64,000 nt of DNA. It comes from Basidiobolus meristosporus CBS 931.73 (Eukaryota; Basidiobolomycota; Basidiobolomycetes; Basidiobolales; Basidiobolaceae). Location of the stretch: positions 30,341 to 94,340 of the forward strand of contig MCFE01000327.1 in the NCBI GenBank assembly GCA_002104905.1, in the 5' to 3' direction. Position 1 is the stretch's first letter. Each line of letters opens with the position of its first letter. Positions 44,461-55,160 of this stretch are shown piece by piece. The translations under genes were made by a program, and so were the position numbers. The notes beneath the pieces were generated by a model. The model was not told the DNA's origin. It saw only the letters and a program-made list of their open reading frames with translations, and searched no databases.

Positions 44461-44625
44461 ATGAAGTTCTCATTCATCGCAATACTCGCCGTCCTCGTTG
44501 CAGTCAACGCAACTCCAGTAGTGGATCCCTCTAGCAATGAAGGCACCCTCGAGGCCCGTGGATGCTGCCATAGATGGGGCTGTGGACCAAACGGTAGCAG
44601 ATGCTGCTACATGGGCCCTTGCTAA
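44461..44625 (+). CDS. Small secreted cysteine-rich peptide precursor, 54 aa
   Basis: A 54-codon gene. Residues 1-17 form a signal peptide (MKFSFIAILAVLVAVNA), followed by a short acidic propeptide (residues 18-33, PVVDPSSNEGTLEAR) that ends in Arg, a possible processing site. The predicted mature part starts GCCHRWGC and has six cysteines (35, 36, 41, 48, 49 and 54) in the pattern CC-x4-C-x6-CC-x4-C within 21 residues, dense enough for three disulphides. TATATAG lies 32 bp upstream and AATAAA at 44723-44728, so the transcription unit looks complete. I recognise no family. The layout is that of small secreted effectors, defensin-like peptides or peptide toxins, and I make no functional claim. 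It lies between the chitinase relic and a transposon scrap. Confidence 0.78.
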   Translation: MKFSFIAILAVLVAVNATPVVDPSSNEGTLEARGCCHRWGCGPNGSRCCYMGPC

Positions 44626-44722
44626 TCTGCAAGCCCTTCAACTTTGAATACCAGATGGAATCTAACGAATTTATTTGCATGGATTATGGACAGTGCATTG
44701 AACATGGCCATGAATAACCCTG

Positions 44723-44728
44723 AATAAA
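44723..44728 (+). terminator. Polyadenylation signal of the peptide gene
   Basis: AATAAA, 97 bases after the stop codon. Confidence 0.45.
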
Positions 44729-44924
44729 CTGTTGTCATACGAGATCTCTTTATTCCCATAGAATTGGATTCCTGGGTCAGGTCATTCGCACATCTTGCCA
44801 CCTAATCGGGTTCTTCTCTTGATTCTAGTCAGGTTGGAAGTTGATCGTACCAAGAAATGCCCCATGAGGACCCTGTGCCATACACGAGGAGAAAGTAATA
44901 TAGAATCACTGCAGCTTCGTAAGC

Positions 44925-45400
44925 GGCTTACGGTGGTTGCTGGTCTCCAGAAGGGAACCTCCATGTGTTAATTGTGGGATGGCACGACACTCTTGAGACA
45001 GCAGTTGACGGCACTGTGGATAAGTGACCATGCACAGTGCACAATAGACTTGTCCTGTTGGATAGTACCACATTGAGCCATGAGTGCCAAATAGTGCCAT
45101 AGTATACCGGAAAGGCAAAGCAGACCTGTACTTGGCCACATATAGAGAAGCACAGTTTTACATCCTCCTGCAAAGTAGCCCCTGCGCTTCACTTACTGTT
45201 CTGGAGAAAACTCATATCTTGACCTTTTTTTTGGAGTCAATGTTGTGCATGATGAGTAAGAGCTCAGAATGATTGAAGGCATGGACTCAGTACGCAAGAT
45301 CCATGGCACTCTAAATCTAGCTGCAGGGGTCTGTGGCATGTCAACAACATGCATGGCACTATCTTGTCCTACTGGTATCATCTGGCACTGCAAGTGCTTT
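44925..45400 (-). pseudogene. CACTA Tnp2 C-terminal fragment
   Basis: The minus strand encodes ARFRVPWILRTESMPSIIL (45393-45200) and ALFGTHGSMWYYPTGQVYCA (45100-45000). Both match the pieces at 20860-21160 on the plus strand, and the second one also matches 34362-34520. No other part of the transposase is present. Confidence 0.6.
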
Positions 45401-45474
45401 ATATCAGTTTTACTCTAGGGTCAATATCTAAATATAGTGCCAGATAGCACCAGTAGGTAGTAGTAGTATTTTGC

Positions 45475-45715
45475 GTAGTCTTGGCAAGATAAACATGTAG
45501 AATATGCTTAGGAAAGTCCCAAGAGCATATGTGCAAAGTTTGGGGCTGTTTGGACAACTTTTAGATTATTCATGTCCTGGGTCCCTGATATTTTGGTGAT
45601 ATATTCTAACTAAATCCCAACAAGGAATTTGGCCAGAATTCTCTAAGATTTGTAGACTATGATCCAAGTGACTAGGTTAACTGAATATTTAGGTGTAATT
45701 ACGAGATTTACAACA
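45475..45715 (-). repeat. Copia LTR fragment
   Basis: It matches 36045-36392 in two blocks with an internal deletion (the middle ~60 bp around 36070-36150 is missing) and ends in TTACAACA. It sits directly right of the Tnp2 scrap. Confidence 0.8.
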
Positions 45716-46330
45716 CTGATGCAAAGAAAATATCTCACAACAAAAGGATGTAAAACATAGAGTAATATGTTGCCGTAGATGGATATAAAGATTGAGGTTG
45801 TAATCCGTGTTGCCACAGATACTACAGAGGGACACGCATATGAAAGCAAGCTTCCATTTCAAGGAGTCAAGACATTGCGAATAGTTTATGACCTCTTGTG
45901 CTGCTGATTCCCACCGTTATAATGGTCTATTCCTGCCTAGAATCCTCCACCAAATGAGTAACTCCATAGAGTCGTTAAAGATCTGAATCAGTACGGAAAT
46001 TCTCCAACTTACAAACCTGTACAAGTTGAACTGAATCTATGTTGAGCATATAATCACTGCTCTGACATGTTTACTGAGTGGAGTGGCTGCATGCATATGA
46101 ATCTTGGAGACCATAAAAGGCTATTTTTCTTGAACACTTCAGACACATGGTCAATTTTACTACGGACAGTCCACTAGGTGATCGTTTCGATTTATGCATG
46201 ATTCACGGAATATTGGATAATAGCGCGAATATCTTGTGCGGGATTTACGAAATGTTGGATACCAACTAGAGCAGCCGAAGTCATCCAAAATTTTAGCAGC
46301 CCATCCCATAATTACTTAAAAGAATCTACG
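45716..46330. other. No recognisable gene
   Basis: About 600 bp of AT-rich single-copy sequence upstream of the U1 gene. No frames or repeats of note. Confidence 0.4.
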
Positions 46331-46331
46331 C

Positions 46332-46339
46332 CATATATA
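46332..46339 (+). promoter_or_regulatory. TATA-like box of the U1 snRNA gene
   Basis: CATATATAG-type box about 30 bases before the first base of the U1 RNA. In fungi U1 is made by RNA polymerase II from TATA promoters, so the spacing fits. Confidence 0.5.
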
Positions 46340-46366
46340 GTAGCATCAAGGAATTCGTTTCAACTC

Positions 46367-46538
46367 ATACTTACCTGGCAGGAGCAGTCTGTGATCAAGA
46401 AGGCAGGCTGTTCGTTTTAGAACTTGAGCATTGCACAGCGCCTCAGGGTCTTTAACGCGAACATCCTTCGGGGTGTCTCGGCTGTTAAATTTTTGTTTGT
46501 GGGAAGTGAGCGCTATGCGCCGCCTCCTGCCTCTCCAC
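46367..46538 (+). ncRNA. U1 spliceosomal snRNA
   Basis: The RNA that pairs with 5' splice sites. The 5' end ATACTTACCTG is the universally conserved U1 start, complementary to the splice-donor consensus. Stem-loop 1 has perfectly matched arms CAGTCTG/CAGGCTG and the loop GATCAAGAAGG, very close to the U1-70K-binding loop (GATCACGAAGG). Stem-loop 2 (CTTGAG...CTCAGG) carries ATTGCAC, the U1A-binding loop. Stem-loop 3 has a TTCG tetraloop (ACATCC-TTCG-GGGTGT). An Sm-type site, AATTTTTG, follows at about 46487, then the last stem. The length of ~172 nt is close to the usual ~164. Each part is in the right order, so this is very unlikely to be chance. The exact 3' end is inferred. Confidence 0.93.
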
Positions 46539-46539
46539 T

Positions 46540-49500
46540 ATAGCATCAAACTTATTGAATATGAACATTCTTCGGATACATGACTAAAGTTAACAACTCA
46601 GATCAAAGGAATATGCTGCCAATCGCTACTTAATATTAAATTATGCACACCTACTTGCATGCTGGTGTAGTGCAGAGTTAGTCATCTGGTATGGCCTTTA
46701 CAATGGAGCTTTCCACAGACTGCCAACATACAAATATAAATTGAGCTTTCTTGTAAGTAATACTAATGTGGTGAAAGACCCAACGCACTGCAAAGTACGA
46801 AACGCAAACATTAATTTACCCCTAGTTAAGAATGCCGATCAATTAATAACGTTATAAACTGATTTGCTGATTTAAGCGCAATAGTATAAAAAGCTTATTT
46901 TGAATCTAGCAAGTCATTGTCCCAAAATAATCTCTATAACACTTTATCACGTTCTTGTGATGTATATTCACAGTGCCAAAGATTCTTAACGTAGCTTCGC
47001 GAAAGTCCAAGCTTTGAATCGCCTAAATCATTGTTGCCGCAACTAGATTAGAGGTTATATATTTATTTACTGCTTTAGAAAGTTGGCTTGTCTACAACAA
47101 CGGAAAGACTCTGCATTTGAATGTCGGAATTCTAGCGGCATCACCGGCAACGAAGGGCTACTCGGTCTGATGAGTTGCGTACATCTCGGAAGTAGAACCA
47201 ACAGTCTTCTGCTGTATAGGAACTGGGCGTTAAGAATCTACGGCCTCTGATGTAGTGGTTTTATACCCTCACCTGATGACGTATCCCAGGTCAGTAGACC
47301 CATGTAAAGCGAAAGAAAAACATGAGTGAATGCTAACTTGAACAGCGAATGGATGGTTGGCTTTTCATATTCTGACCAAATCGAAATTCCGTGTTGTCGC
47401 AGAGTTCAGCGTGCCCGCAATATCCGTGATATCAACCAATCCTGCTTAGATACAATTCCGATCTGCACCATTGGGACGCTGCTCATATATGGTTAGTCGA
47501 TCCACACGCGTAAACTGGATGTATCTGATCGACGATCGGGTACTGCGCCAATTTGGATTATTGACTGGAAAGCGATTTCCACAGCCGCTGATGTGAATCA
47601 ATCCTGACTGTACTGTTCTAGAGTATTAGCTGCGATATTTAGTGATGTCGCGCTGAGCAGGTTATCCAATTCTTCGGTGTCATGTCAACATAGCTTCTAT
47701 CATCAATGAGTATTTGCAAATCATGGAAATGAAGCTTAGGATATGCACATAATTTAAGGGCAAGCTAAGTAATTATAACACTATCTACCCAAAAATCCTC
47801 AAAAGGTTGAAGGCAAGTGTATTGTAGCGTTTAAGCTTGGCAGCTTTTAAGTGTTGCTGATATAAGATGGAGAATTTGATAGCAAAAGGTAAAGTGGACT
47901 TTGGAAGATGAGGAGTTTTCTGCATTATGACCGGCTCCAATTCCAAGGGTGGTAAGCTAGGAAGCTATACTTTATACTATCAGCCAAGCTTTTGAATACA
48001 ACACTTTAGCCACTTTACCAGCTTGTTGGCTGAATCGTGACAGACCCTCAGAGCTAGGCGCCTTCCCGACTTCCAAAGAAATGGATTTTGGATGATCTGA
48101 ATGCACATACGCAAAGCCAATCGATAAAACACTTACCCTCGGAACGATATAACAATCTTCTTCTCGGCCCTGCTATATCCTAGATATCCAGCAATTCCAG
48201 TGCTTTTGTCCGAGAAGTAGGAAGTTATGTTCAGCCGACCCACGCAGTCTTTTCCTCACGACCATCTCTCCAGTTTGGCTTGCGGGCAGTAAGGAACCAA
48301 AAGTGTGCTATTGAAAACCTTACAGTACTTTTACTTTTATAACATAATACGCAAAGTATCATGCAACTTCCGTCCTCTCTCTTGGGCGTCGTGAATCAAG
48401 CGAGAGGCCGTAGATTTTCCTTTACTAACTTCTGTGCAACAAATATAGGGCCACGTGCCTTGTCTGGATTTGGATCAATGCTTGAGTAATCCAGGGCATA
48501 TATCCTCCTGCTGTTCATCAACAAACAAGCTTGCTGCAAAGCCCACTGTTGGATTCGTTTGTGCATTGAACACTCCAAAAGTGGCCCTGGGAAGTTGCGA
48601 AACCCAATTTGATTAACTACTAGTTATTCCATTGGAGAAACCATTTGCAGGATATTTTTGTATATATGTCCCCGTTTGAGATTCATATTTGTATAATTCG
48701 TGACGCTCTTTTCCAGTACAGCATATCGGTCTGACTGGTCTGTTGGTGTTCGATCTCCAACAGCCTCATCGTAAAACCCCACTGGTGCAGAACATCACCT
48801 GTGTCAGGCGTAACCCCAGATTGGATACTTCTCGCCAAAAACCTAGCCCAAGGAAAGATGGGGAAAAGATAAAAAGCGATGCATGCCATTACTTTGTGGT
48901 TTTCCAGCATGCACAATGAAATGAGTGGTGCCAAAGTACGCCCTATGGTAATCATACCGCTTGGAATGTTATACCTGCACATCACACCAAGAGTGAAAAG
49001 CCCCTTGTTTCCAAACGCAGTCGATAAAAGTGCCGTGGGGCTTTTGAGCTAAATGCCTGTGCTAGTGCCCATTTATGGTAAGAAGGAGAATCTATGCTGT
49101 ACAGATGAAGCCATTGTTTGTGGGAATAGCGCCAGGGCAATGAGCCTCAGAGCCAGCTTATAATGGATGCCACGAGTTCTCAGATATACTGCTATAGGTC
49201 GATATGACTTATGAAATTAGTTCTTTCGACGCAAGTTTCTGGTTTTTGAGTGAGCCGGTTGCTTCACATTTCAAATTCCAGCAGGAAATGGTTTGCCTAC
49301 TACTAGGCCTGAAGTGGACTATCTTACACCGGAGAAACAGCAAATGGATATGGTCCTGAGTTACGGTGCACTGTCTTCTCAAGCAGTAGCTTCAATGGAT
49401 GAGTAGGAGCAAAGCGATACGTCTACCCAACTGGAAAAATATCATAATACGCTACTTGAATGATATGCAGCCAAAATGTGGATGGGATTGGTTTTAATAC

Positions 49501-50222
49501 GTTGAACCATCGGATGAGGAAAATTCCATAACACTCTCCACCGTTATCGTAATCAAACCAGGAAATCATTTCGGTATCGATTTGGTGCTACTACTGAGTG
49601 GCTTTGACGGATGCAAAATCGATTGTATTGAAAAGAAACGCACGCACGCACAGGACAAGAGTATTTGTCGACATCTTGGTGAGCGATTCCTGTTTGTGTT
49701 ACAATCTTCCCATTCCAATCAAATCACATAGAAGGCCTCCACGCAGTTAGCCTGAAACATACGAGTTATGTTTATACAGCTATTCTGCGTGAAATGAAAT
49801 GAATAAGCAAGAAGCCATGTTTATTTGAATGCACACTTAATACACACATGCCATTGATTTGTTGCTACCTAACCACAATTACTGAATATCAACAGACAAC
49901 CAGAAATAGGCCGACTCTACCTAGCGTGTTTCAGTCTATTATTAGAACGTCAAGGGGTGGTAAATTGGGACTGGTGTTTACAAAATAGCGCCATCAGCGT
50001 TACGCAAAGCATACTTAGGATCGACAAATTATGCACATTATGACGTTTTCTTATACGAAATTCATAGCAACGCTTCTGTTGATAGTCTATGGGTCTTCCT
50101 GACCTAACTGGATTCAACGTCGTACGAAGTCATTCGGCGCTCTTCGATGTCACCTAAGATTCGCTTAATGAGAAGACACTAGGATTCAAACCTCTCAGCA
50201 AATGTGGAAGTTGAGCTACTTC
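46540..50222. other. No recognisable gene (3.7 kb)
   Basis: Single-copy, moderately AT-rich sequence. The two largest minus-strand frames (48396-48578 and 48683-48985) have no recognisable motif. No transposon relic or RNA gene seen. Confidence 0.4.
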
Positions 50223-50230
50223 TATAAATA
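50223..50230 (+). promoter_or_regulatory. TATA box deciding the start of the CBM19-like gene
   Basis: TATAAATA lies 21 bases downstream of an upstream ATG (50202) and 68 upstream of the ATG at 50298. Transcription would thus start after 50202, so the second ATG is the likely start. Confidence 0.6.
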
Positions 50231-50297
50231 TAAGAAAGCAGTTGACTCCACTAATCACAAGGTACCATCACCACTTGAGCTTCTCGACAACATCCAA

Positions 50298-50846
50298 ATG
50301 CGCCTCTCCAACGCCATCGCTACTATTGTGCTTGCAACTTCGGTTGTTGTTTTCGCTGTGCCCTCGGTTCCATGCAATCAAAGCAGTGGTGTCTCTTACT
50401 TCTGCGAAGGTCAAAGCTTCTATCAATGCCAAACCTCAACCGGAACCTGGCTCCTACAGAATATCTGTGCTGGCGATTGTTGTGACCTCCCGGCGTATGC
50501 TGCATTTTGCCCTAACTGCAAGAATCAAACTACTACCAAGACTACCACGACAACATCAAACACTACCAAGCCTACCGTCAGTGAAACCATCTCAACCACT
50601 ACTACTAGTACTAAACCGACCACTACTAAGAGTACCACCTCCAAGACCAGTACTACAACTACCACCAAGACAAATCAACCTGACCCTACTGTCGCTCCTG
50701 GTGCCCCATGTTTAGTGAATGGCAGATACGGTTGCAAGGGCTCGTACTTTTTGGTTTGCCAAAATGGTCAATGGGCGGTACAAAATGACTGCGGAGGTAC
50801 CTGTTGCGATATGTTCCAGTATGCGCAATACTGCTACAACTGCTAG
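50298..50846 (+). CDS. Secreted protein with two CBM19-like cysteine-rich domains
   Basis: An intact 182-aa product. Signal peptide at residues 1-21 (VLATSVVVFA then VPSVPC). Domain 1 is at 26-74 and domain 2 at 138-182; each has eight cysteines with the same core spacing (C-x7-C-x10/12-C-x3-CC-x8-C-x2-C). The second contains CQNGQWAVQNDC, close to the pattern of CBM19 chitin-binding modules. Between them is a Thr-rich linker (residues 77-132), probably heavily O-glycosylated. It has no catalytic domain, so a wall-bound chitin-binding role fits, but this is inference. The start at 50298 is chosen because the TATA box follows the upstream ATG. AATAAA occurs near 51005. Confidence 0.8.
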   Translation: MRLSNAIATIVLATSVVVFAVPSVPCNQSSGVSYFCEGQSFYQCQTSTGTWLLQNICAGDCCDLPAYAAFCPNCKNQTTTKTTTTTSNTTKPTVSETISTTTTSTKPTTTKSTTSKTSTTTTTKTNQPDPTVAPGAPCLVNGRYGCKGSYFLVCQNGQWAVQNDCGGTCCDMFQYAQYCYNC

Positions 50847-51214
50847 TTATAATCAAATCAACTCTTGGGATTCTATAATGAGGTTTATGTGCCTGTGTAT
50901 GTTCAAAGAGCTAACAACAGATATCTAGGAACTATGTTGTAAAGGCACTTCACTTTGTACGAATGCACGATACTTGATGCTTAAAAATATCTGTAGAAAC
51001 CCTGGTAAATAAAACACCCCGCACTCTGCTACTAGTTGGAATTTCGTTTCTAGGAGGCAATCGCAAAATGGTGTAGCGCCTATCTACCAAGAGCAAATTG
51101 TTAGGAGATTAAGCCTATGCAATGCCTCTTTTACCATCATGACAAGTGCCACCTTTATTTGAATCCAAGCCTAATATCACTCTTTGCTCTATGCCTCTAT
51201 CCATTATAATGCAT

Positions 51215-51480
51215 CCAACCACATATGGAAGTGCAAATATAGGTTATATTGTGACAGAACATATATGCTATGTCACGACTTTTAACCATCAGGAATTAGT
51301 ATTGGTGCCACTGGTAACAAATGCATCTGCAAGTACACAAGCTTTTGGCTCCTTCCTAAGCATGTGTTTGCCTTACCAAGATCTTGAAGAAGTATAAATG
51401 TTGTTTTATACCTAATGAAATATTGAATGATTACCACTTACTCTACTGGCTCTCCTAATTGGCTACAATTACTTCACAAA
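51215..51480 (+). repeat. Distantly related copia LTR
   Basis: 51350-51480 resembles the second half of the copia LTR (catgtgtttgcc, agtataaatgttg, aatattgaatgattaccactta, tctactggctctcc). It begins TGTGACAGAACATATATGC, with an imperfect inverted repeat GTGACA...TGTCAC. It is a more divergent member of the family. Confidence 0.5.
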
Positions 51481-52330
51481 CTTCTACAGCCAGCTATGAG
51501 CCCAGGAGAACACTCTTGGGATATATTTCTACTCCTCAAGTGACTACAAGCATTGGCAGATTAATTGATGCAATGGAATCCATAGGAGTGCAATCTATGG
51601 ATTAAACTATCATAGCTACCATCCAAGAGTCCTGCCAGTGTTAAAATTGGGATTTTTGTCAAGTACTAGAAAATATGGAAATATGTTGTACATAGAGTTT
51701 ATGCTCCATATATGACAAGAAAATTCCTGAACAACTACATTAAATATGTATCCCAACAATAAACAATAATTGTGTACAATGATCTGCAAACATTTTGAAA
51801 GAATTCTTTTGGTACTCTGCTAGTGTATTACTAATTTGTTGACTTGATTTTTGTGAATGGTAGACAGCAAGGTCTACTAAGAGTATTGACAGTTTACTAA
51901 TTGGACTAGATAGTGCAATACTTACTGCTAAATACCAAATATCAGATTCATCATACTTGAGAGATGCATACATCCTAGAAATGATTATATACCGGAAAGA
52001 GAAGCTTCCAAGAAGTTAATATTTCATTTACACAGGAGCTCAATGTGGCGGTAATATTCAATCTTTAATGAAGATATGATAAATATAACTAATGTTGAGA
52101 TAGCCTCCTTATGCACTTGCAGTTATAATATACTTAGACTTTAGTAGATATACATGCCATGACAAAGAGTATTATAATCTTATTCACATTGAAGGCTTCT
52201 ATGACTGCAAGATATAGTTAGGAGTAACAGCTAGGAGCTTGTGGAGTACCTATCTTGCCACAATGATTCTTGCTTTCAGGTGTGCTCCAGAATCTTGTCT
52301 AATAGGAAGGAAAGAAAAGCCTGCTGCAAT
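51481..52330. other. No recognisable gene
   Basis: AT-rich sequence between two LTRs. Nothing is recognised in it. Confidence 0.35.
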
Positions 52331-52333
52331 ATT

Positions 52334-52669
52334 CTGAGGAGTATTGGAAGTGATGTGGAGAACTAGATGACTTACATGTTATTCACATATAGATTTATTG
52401 ATCAAATATATGGTATTTATACTTTTATATAGTAGAGCAGACAAATGTGTAGAGTCTGTTAAAAAAGGTCCCAAGAATATGTGTTCAAAGTTTGAGGGCA
52501 TTTGGACAACTTTGAGAAAGATCATAATCTGGGTACCTGATAATTTGGTGAAAATATTCTAAATAAATCCCAACAAGAAATTTGGTCAGGACAAAATGCT
52601 AATCAAAGAGTAAGATCTATGTTACCAAGTTAACATGAATATTTAGGTGACAACTTAATAATTACAACA
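52334..52669 (-). repeat. Copia LTR (solo, divergent)
   Basis: It follows 36045-36392 from gagtattggaag to the final acaaca, with a ~12% rough divergence judged by eye. No internal copia sequence adjoins it. Confidence 0.7.
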
Positions 52670-52744
52670 AATCCAAGGTATGTGGCAGAGACTTAAGCAG
52701 GTAGAGTTGTATTTTTAGGTAGATAGGGCCATCTAAAGGTAATG

Positions 52745-53330
52745 ACTTAGCAATGGAAAGCTGGGGATTGTTCTTCTGGAGATATTGATGGATGGTCTGG
52801 GGGTCTTACTGGGCATTGGAGAGGATTGTGATTTTATTGGCACAGAGGGAAACTAGGTAGTCAGCTGAGAGTCTTGGAAAGTCATTCAAGGATATGAAAC
52901 ATTGAATAGGGCCCAGCACAGAGCCTTGAACAACACTATTAGCAACTGTGAATACCACTGATTGCTCACTTGAGTGCAGAATCCTTGCTTGGGGATCCAG
53001 AAACACAGACTAGATTGGATCAGAAGCATGGATTGGTAGTTTCTGGCTGAGTGAGAAGAAGTGGAAAGTATGAATAGACTTTTGTGTAGCAAAAAGAGGA
53101 ATGATAGTTTCAGAAGCAGAGGAGTAGTCAGAGGTTGGCAAGTCTGAATGAATGGGTAGTAGTAGCTGCTATAACAAAGTTCGACTACCAACCAACTCTG
53201 TTTTTGATTCAAGAGCAGATTCTTTTTGTAGTTGACCTGAAATTGCATGATTTAGTCCAACCTACTGTTCCCTTGATTTATAGCATTAGTTTGGAGTATT
53301 CATTCAAATTTCACTGTAAATCCCTCCAAG
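52745..53330 (-). pseudogene. Non-LTR (LINE) reverse transcriptase relic
   Basis: The minus strand encodes FTVANSVVQGSVLGPIQCFI followed by LNDFPRLSADYLVSLCANKI. This matches the core of LINE reverse transcriptases (SGVPQGSVLGPLLFLLYIND then the FADD box), with the catalytic FADD decayed to LCANK. An upstream piece (53045-53130) has the FL-D-type stretch. Frames are broken. It is a separate family from the telomeric elements, as far as can be seen. Confidence 0.65.
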
Positions 53331-53457
53331 GATTTCGACTTGAAGGCAATTCCAGGTAGCAACAAAAATGATGGAAATACTTATTTGGCACCCAAGAAAT
53401 CAGCAAAAATACTTTCTTGATGGATTGTTAGGTAATATCAACAAAGATATTATGCGC

Positions 53458-54230
53458 CTAGATATTACCTCTGAATATTGTTGATGGAACACCACTCCGG
53501 TGCACTTTGCGGAGGTGCTGCATATCCGATACCAAACGAGATGATCCCCACTCCACTATGGCACTGAATACCTTATAAGCGACTGTTTTTGCATAGAAAG
53601 CTCCATGCCAACTCTCCATTGTTGCAGCCGCAAATATCCTTGCCCCCCCCCTTGGCTTCGTTACTCCACAGGCGAGGTTTGATTTCTCCCAGCTTTTTAC
53701 AGTCTGCTCAAAACGGTCAAGAGCATTAAAAAGCACGTCGACCCCATTGTATGCATCAAGGCCGCGCTTCTTAACCTTGCTGTGTATGAGTGAATCCTTG
53801 GATCATCTTCACACACTCATCAAACCTAGCTTCCTTCCCAGTAGGAATGGCCTTCAGTGAGGCAGGAAATTCTGGCTCATGCCTACGATAAGGTTAGAGT
53901 TCTTCATCAGTTTATGAGCAAAAGAACGCTTACTTTAGAAATGCTCCTTGAGACGTCCAGCGTGGAAAGTCATGCAAGGTTTGAAGATGGGTAACATGCG
54001 GCTCCAAGGTGTCTCCACCCAGAGCTTATTGCGTATCAATCAATTGGTTGTGATACTTGCTAAAGTCGGTGGTGAGATTGAGCATAGTTCCAGGGAACTT
54101 GCTTTTAACGCCCTGACAATATCGGAGTCAGCATTAGATAAATCTCCTCCAGAAAAGACGGCAATCTTTCCTCCTTCAGCAAGCGCCTCTTTATAGAGTC
54201 TTTGAAGCTCAGCTTCCTCTCTCTTCAGAT
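53458..54230 (-). pseudogene. Periplasmic-binding-protein-like secreted protein (broken)
   Basis: The minus strand reads KEALAEGGKIAVFSGGD, a frameshift, then KFPGTMLNLTTDFSKYHNQL and THLQTLHDFPRW. This resembles fungal proteins of the bacterial iron-transport solute-binding fold (type II periplasmic-binding-like). The C-terminal piece at 53458-53760 (LDAYNGVDVLFNALDRFEQT, ESWHGAFYAKTVAYKVFSAI) continues in the same direction, but I cannot place it in the family with confidence, so it might belong to a different gene. At least three frame breaks occur. Confidence 0.5.
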
Positions 54231-55150
54231 ACTATATCAAAGCCTACAGCGCATGTTTAATTGTGTAATAAATACCTGCGTAAACAGCAACGACATTTTG
54301 CACCGGTGCATCTATAAAAGTCACCTTGTAGCTCAGGAAAATATATTCAACCATGCAACACTTCAACAAGACTTTAACTGTTTGTACGTATACTACAACC
54401 TGAATCACTTGAGATCAGTACCAATTCTAATGAAAGTGAAGCCTCTTGGCCACAGAGTGGATCCATGTTCAGGTCTATGATTGGACATGGAAATTACTCG
54501 GCAGGGAATATTGTTGAACATTCTGCTAGCCAGCCCTTTATAGATTTCCGCTTGGCCAAGGCCACTTTTACTTGTCACGAGCGTATGTTTCACGCAATTA
54601 TAAGACCAAAGATGTTGTGCAACACTATTCAGATCAATCCAACTCACATTACTAATTAACATGATACGCGCAAAGGTGAGCAATCTCATCTTCAGTTGGT
54701 GTCAGTAGATGACTATACGCAGTTCCATTGCAATATCAATGATATGCATAGGAAAGTTGTACAACTCATAGAGCAAACCAAACTAGCGTTACAGGAGCCG
54801 TAAGGTAAGAGTAGCGCAGAGAAGATAGTTTCAAGATTCACTAAAATTATAGATGCCAATATGGATATCAGGCCGCGGATTTGATGAACTCCAATCCACC
54901 CTGTTTACCATGTTGACCACCAATTGTACCACACCACACTTGCCTCTGTTGCAGGCGGCAAGCATGACCACTTTATTTCCAAATGCAGGAGGATGGTTAG
55001 AAACATTTCAACACGAGCAACAAGGAAGCTTGAACAATCCATGAGGCACTATGTTCAATGGCTAGGTCTTCTTACGGCTATGTCAGCTGCAATGCCTCGG
55101 CAACTCCGGGAATTACCACTATTTCCTGAATAGTTGGTCTTTGCAATGGC
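54231..55150. other. No recognisable gene
   Basis: Several open frames of 60-94 codons on both strands (54405-54689 on -, 54853-55044 on +), none with a recognisable domain. Confidence 0.35.
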
Positions 55151-55160
55151 TGCCAAAAGT

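Noticed and set aside
50202-50297. N-terminal extension of the CBM19-like protein from the upstream ATG
   Set aside because: The TATA box lies downstream of that ATG, and the extension would bury the signal peptide.
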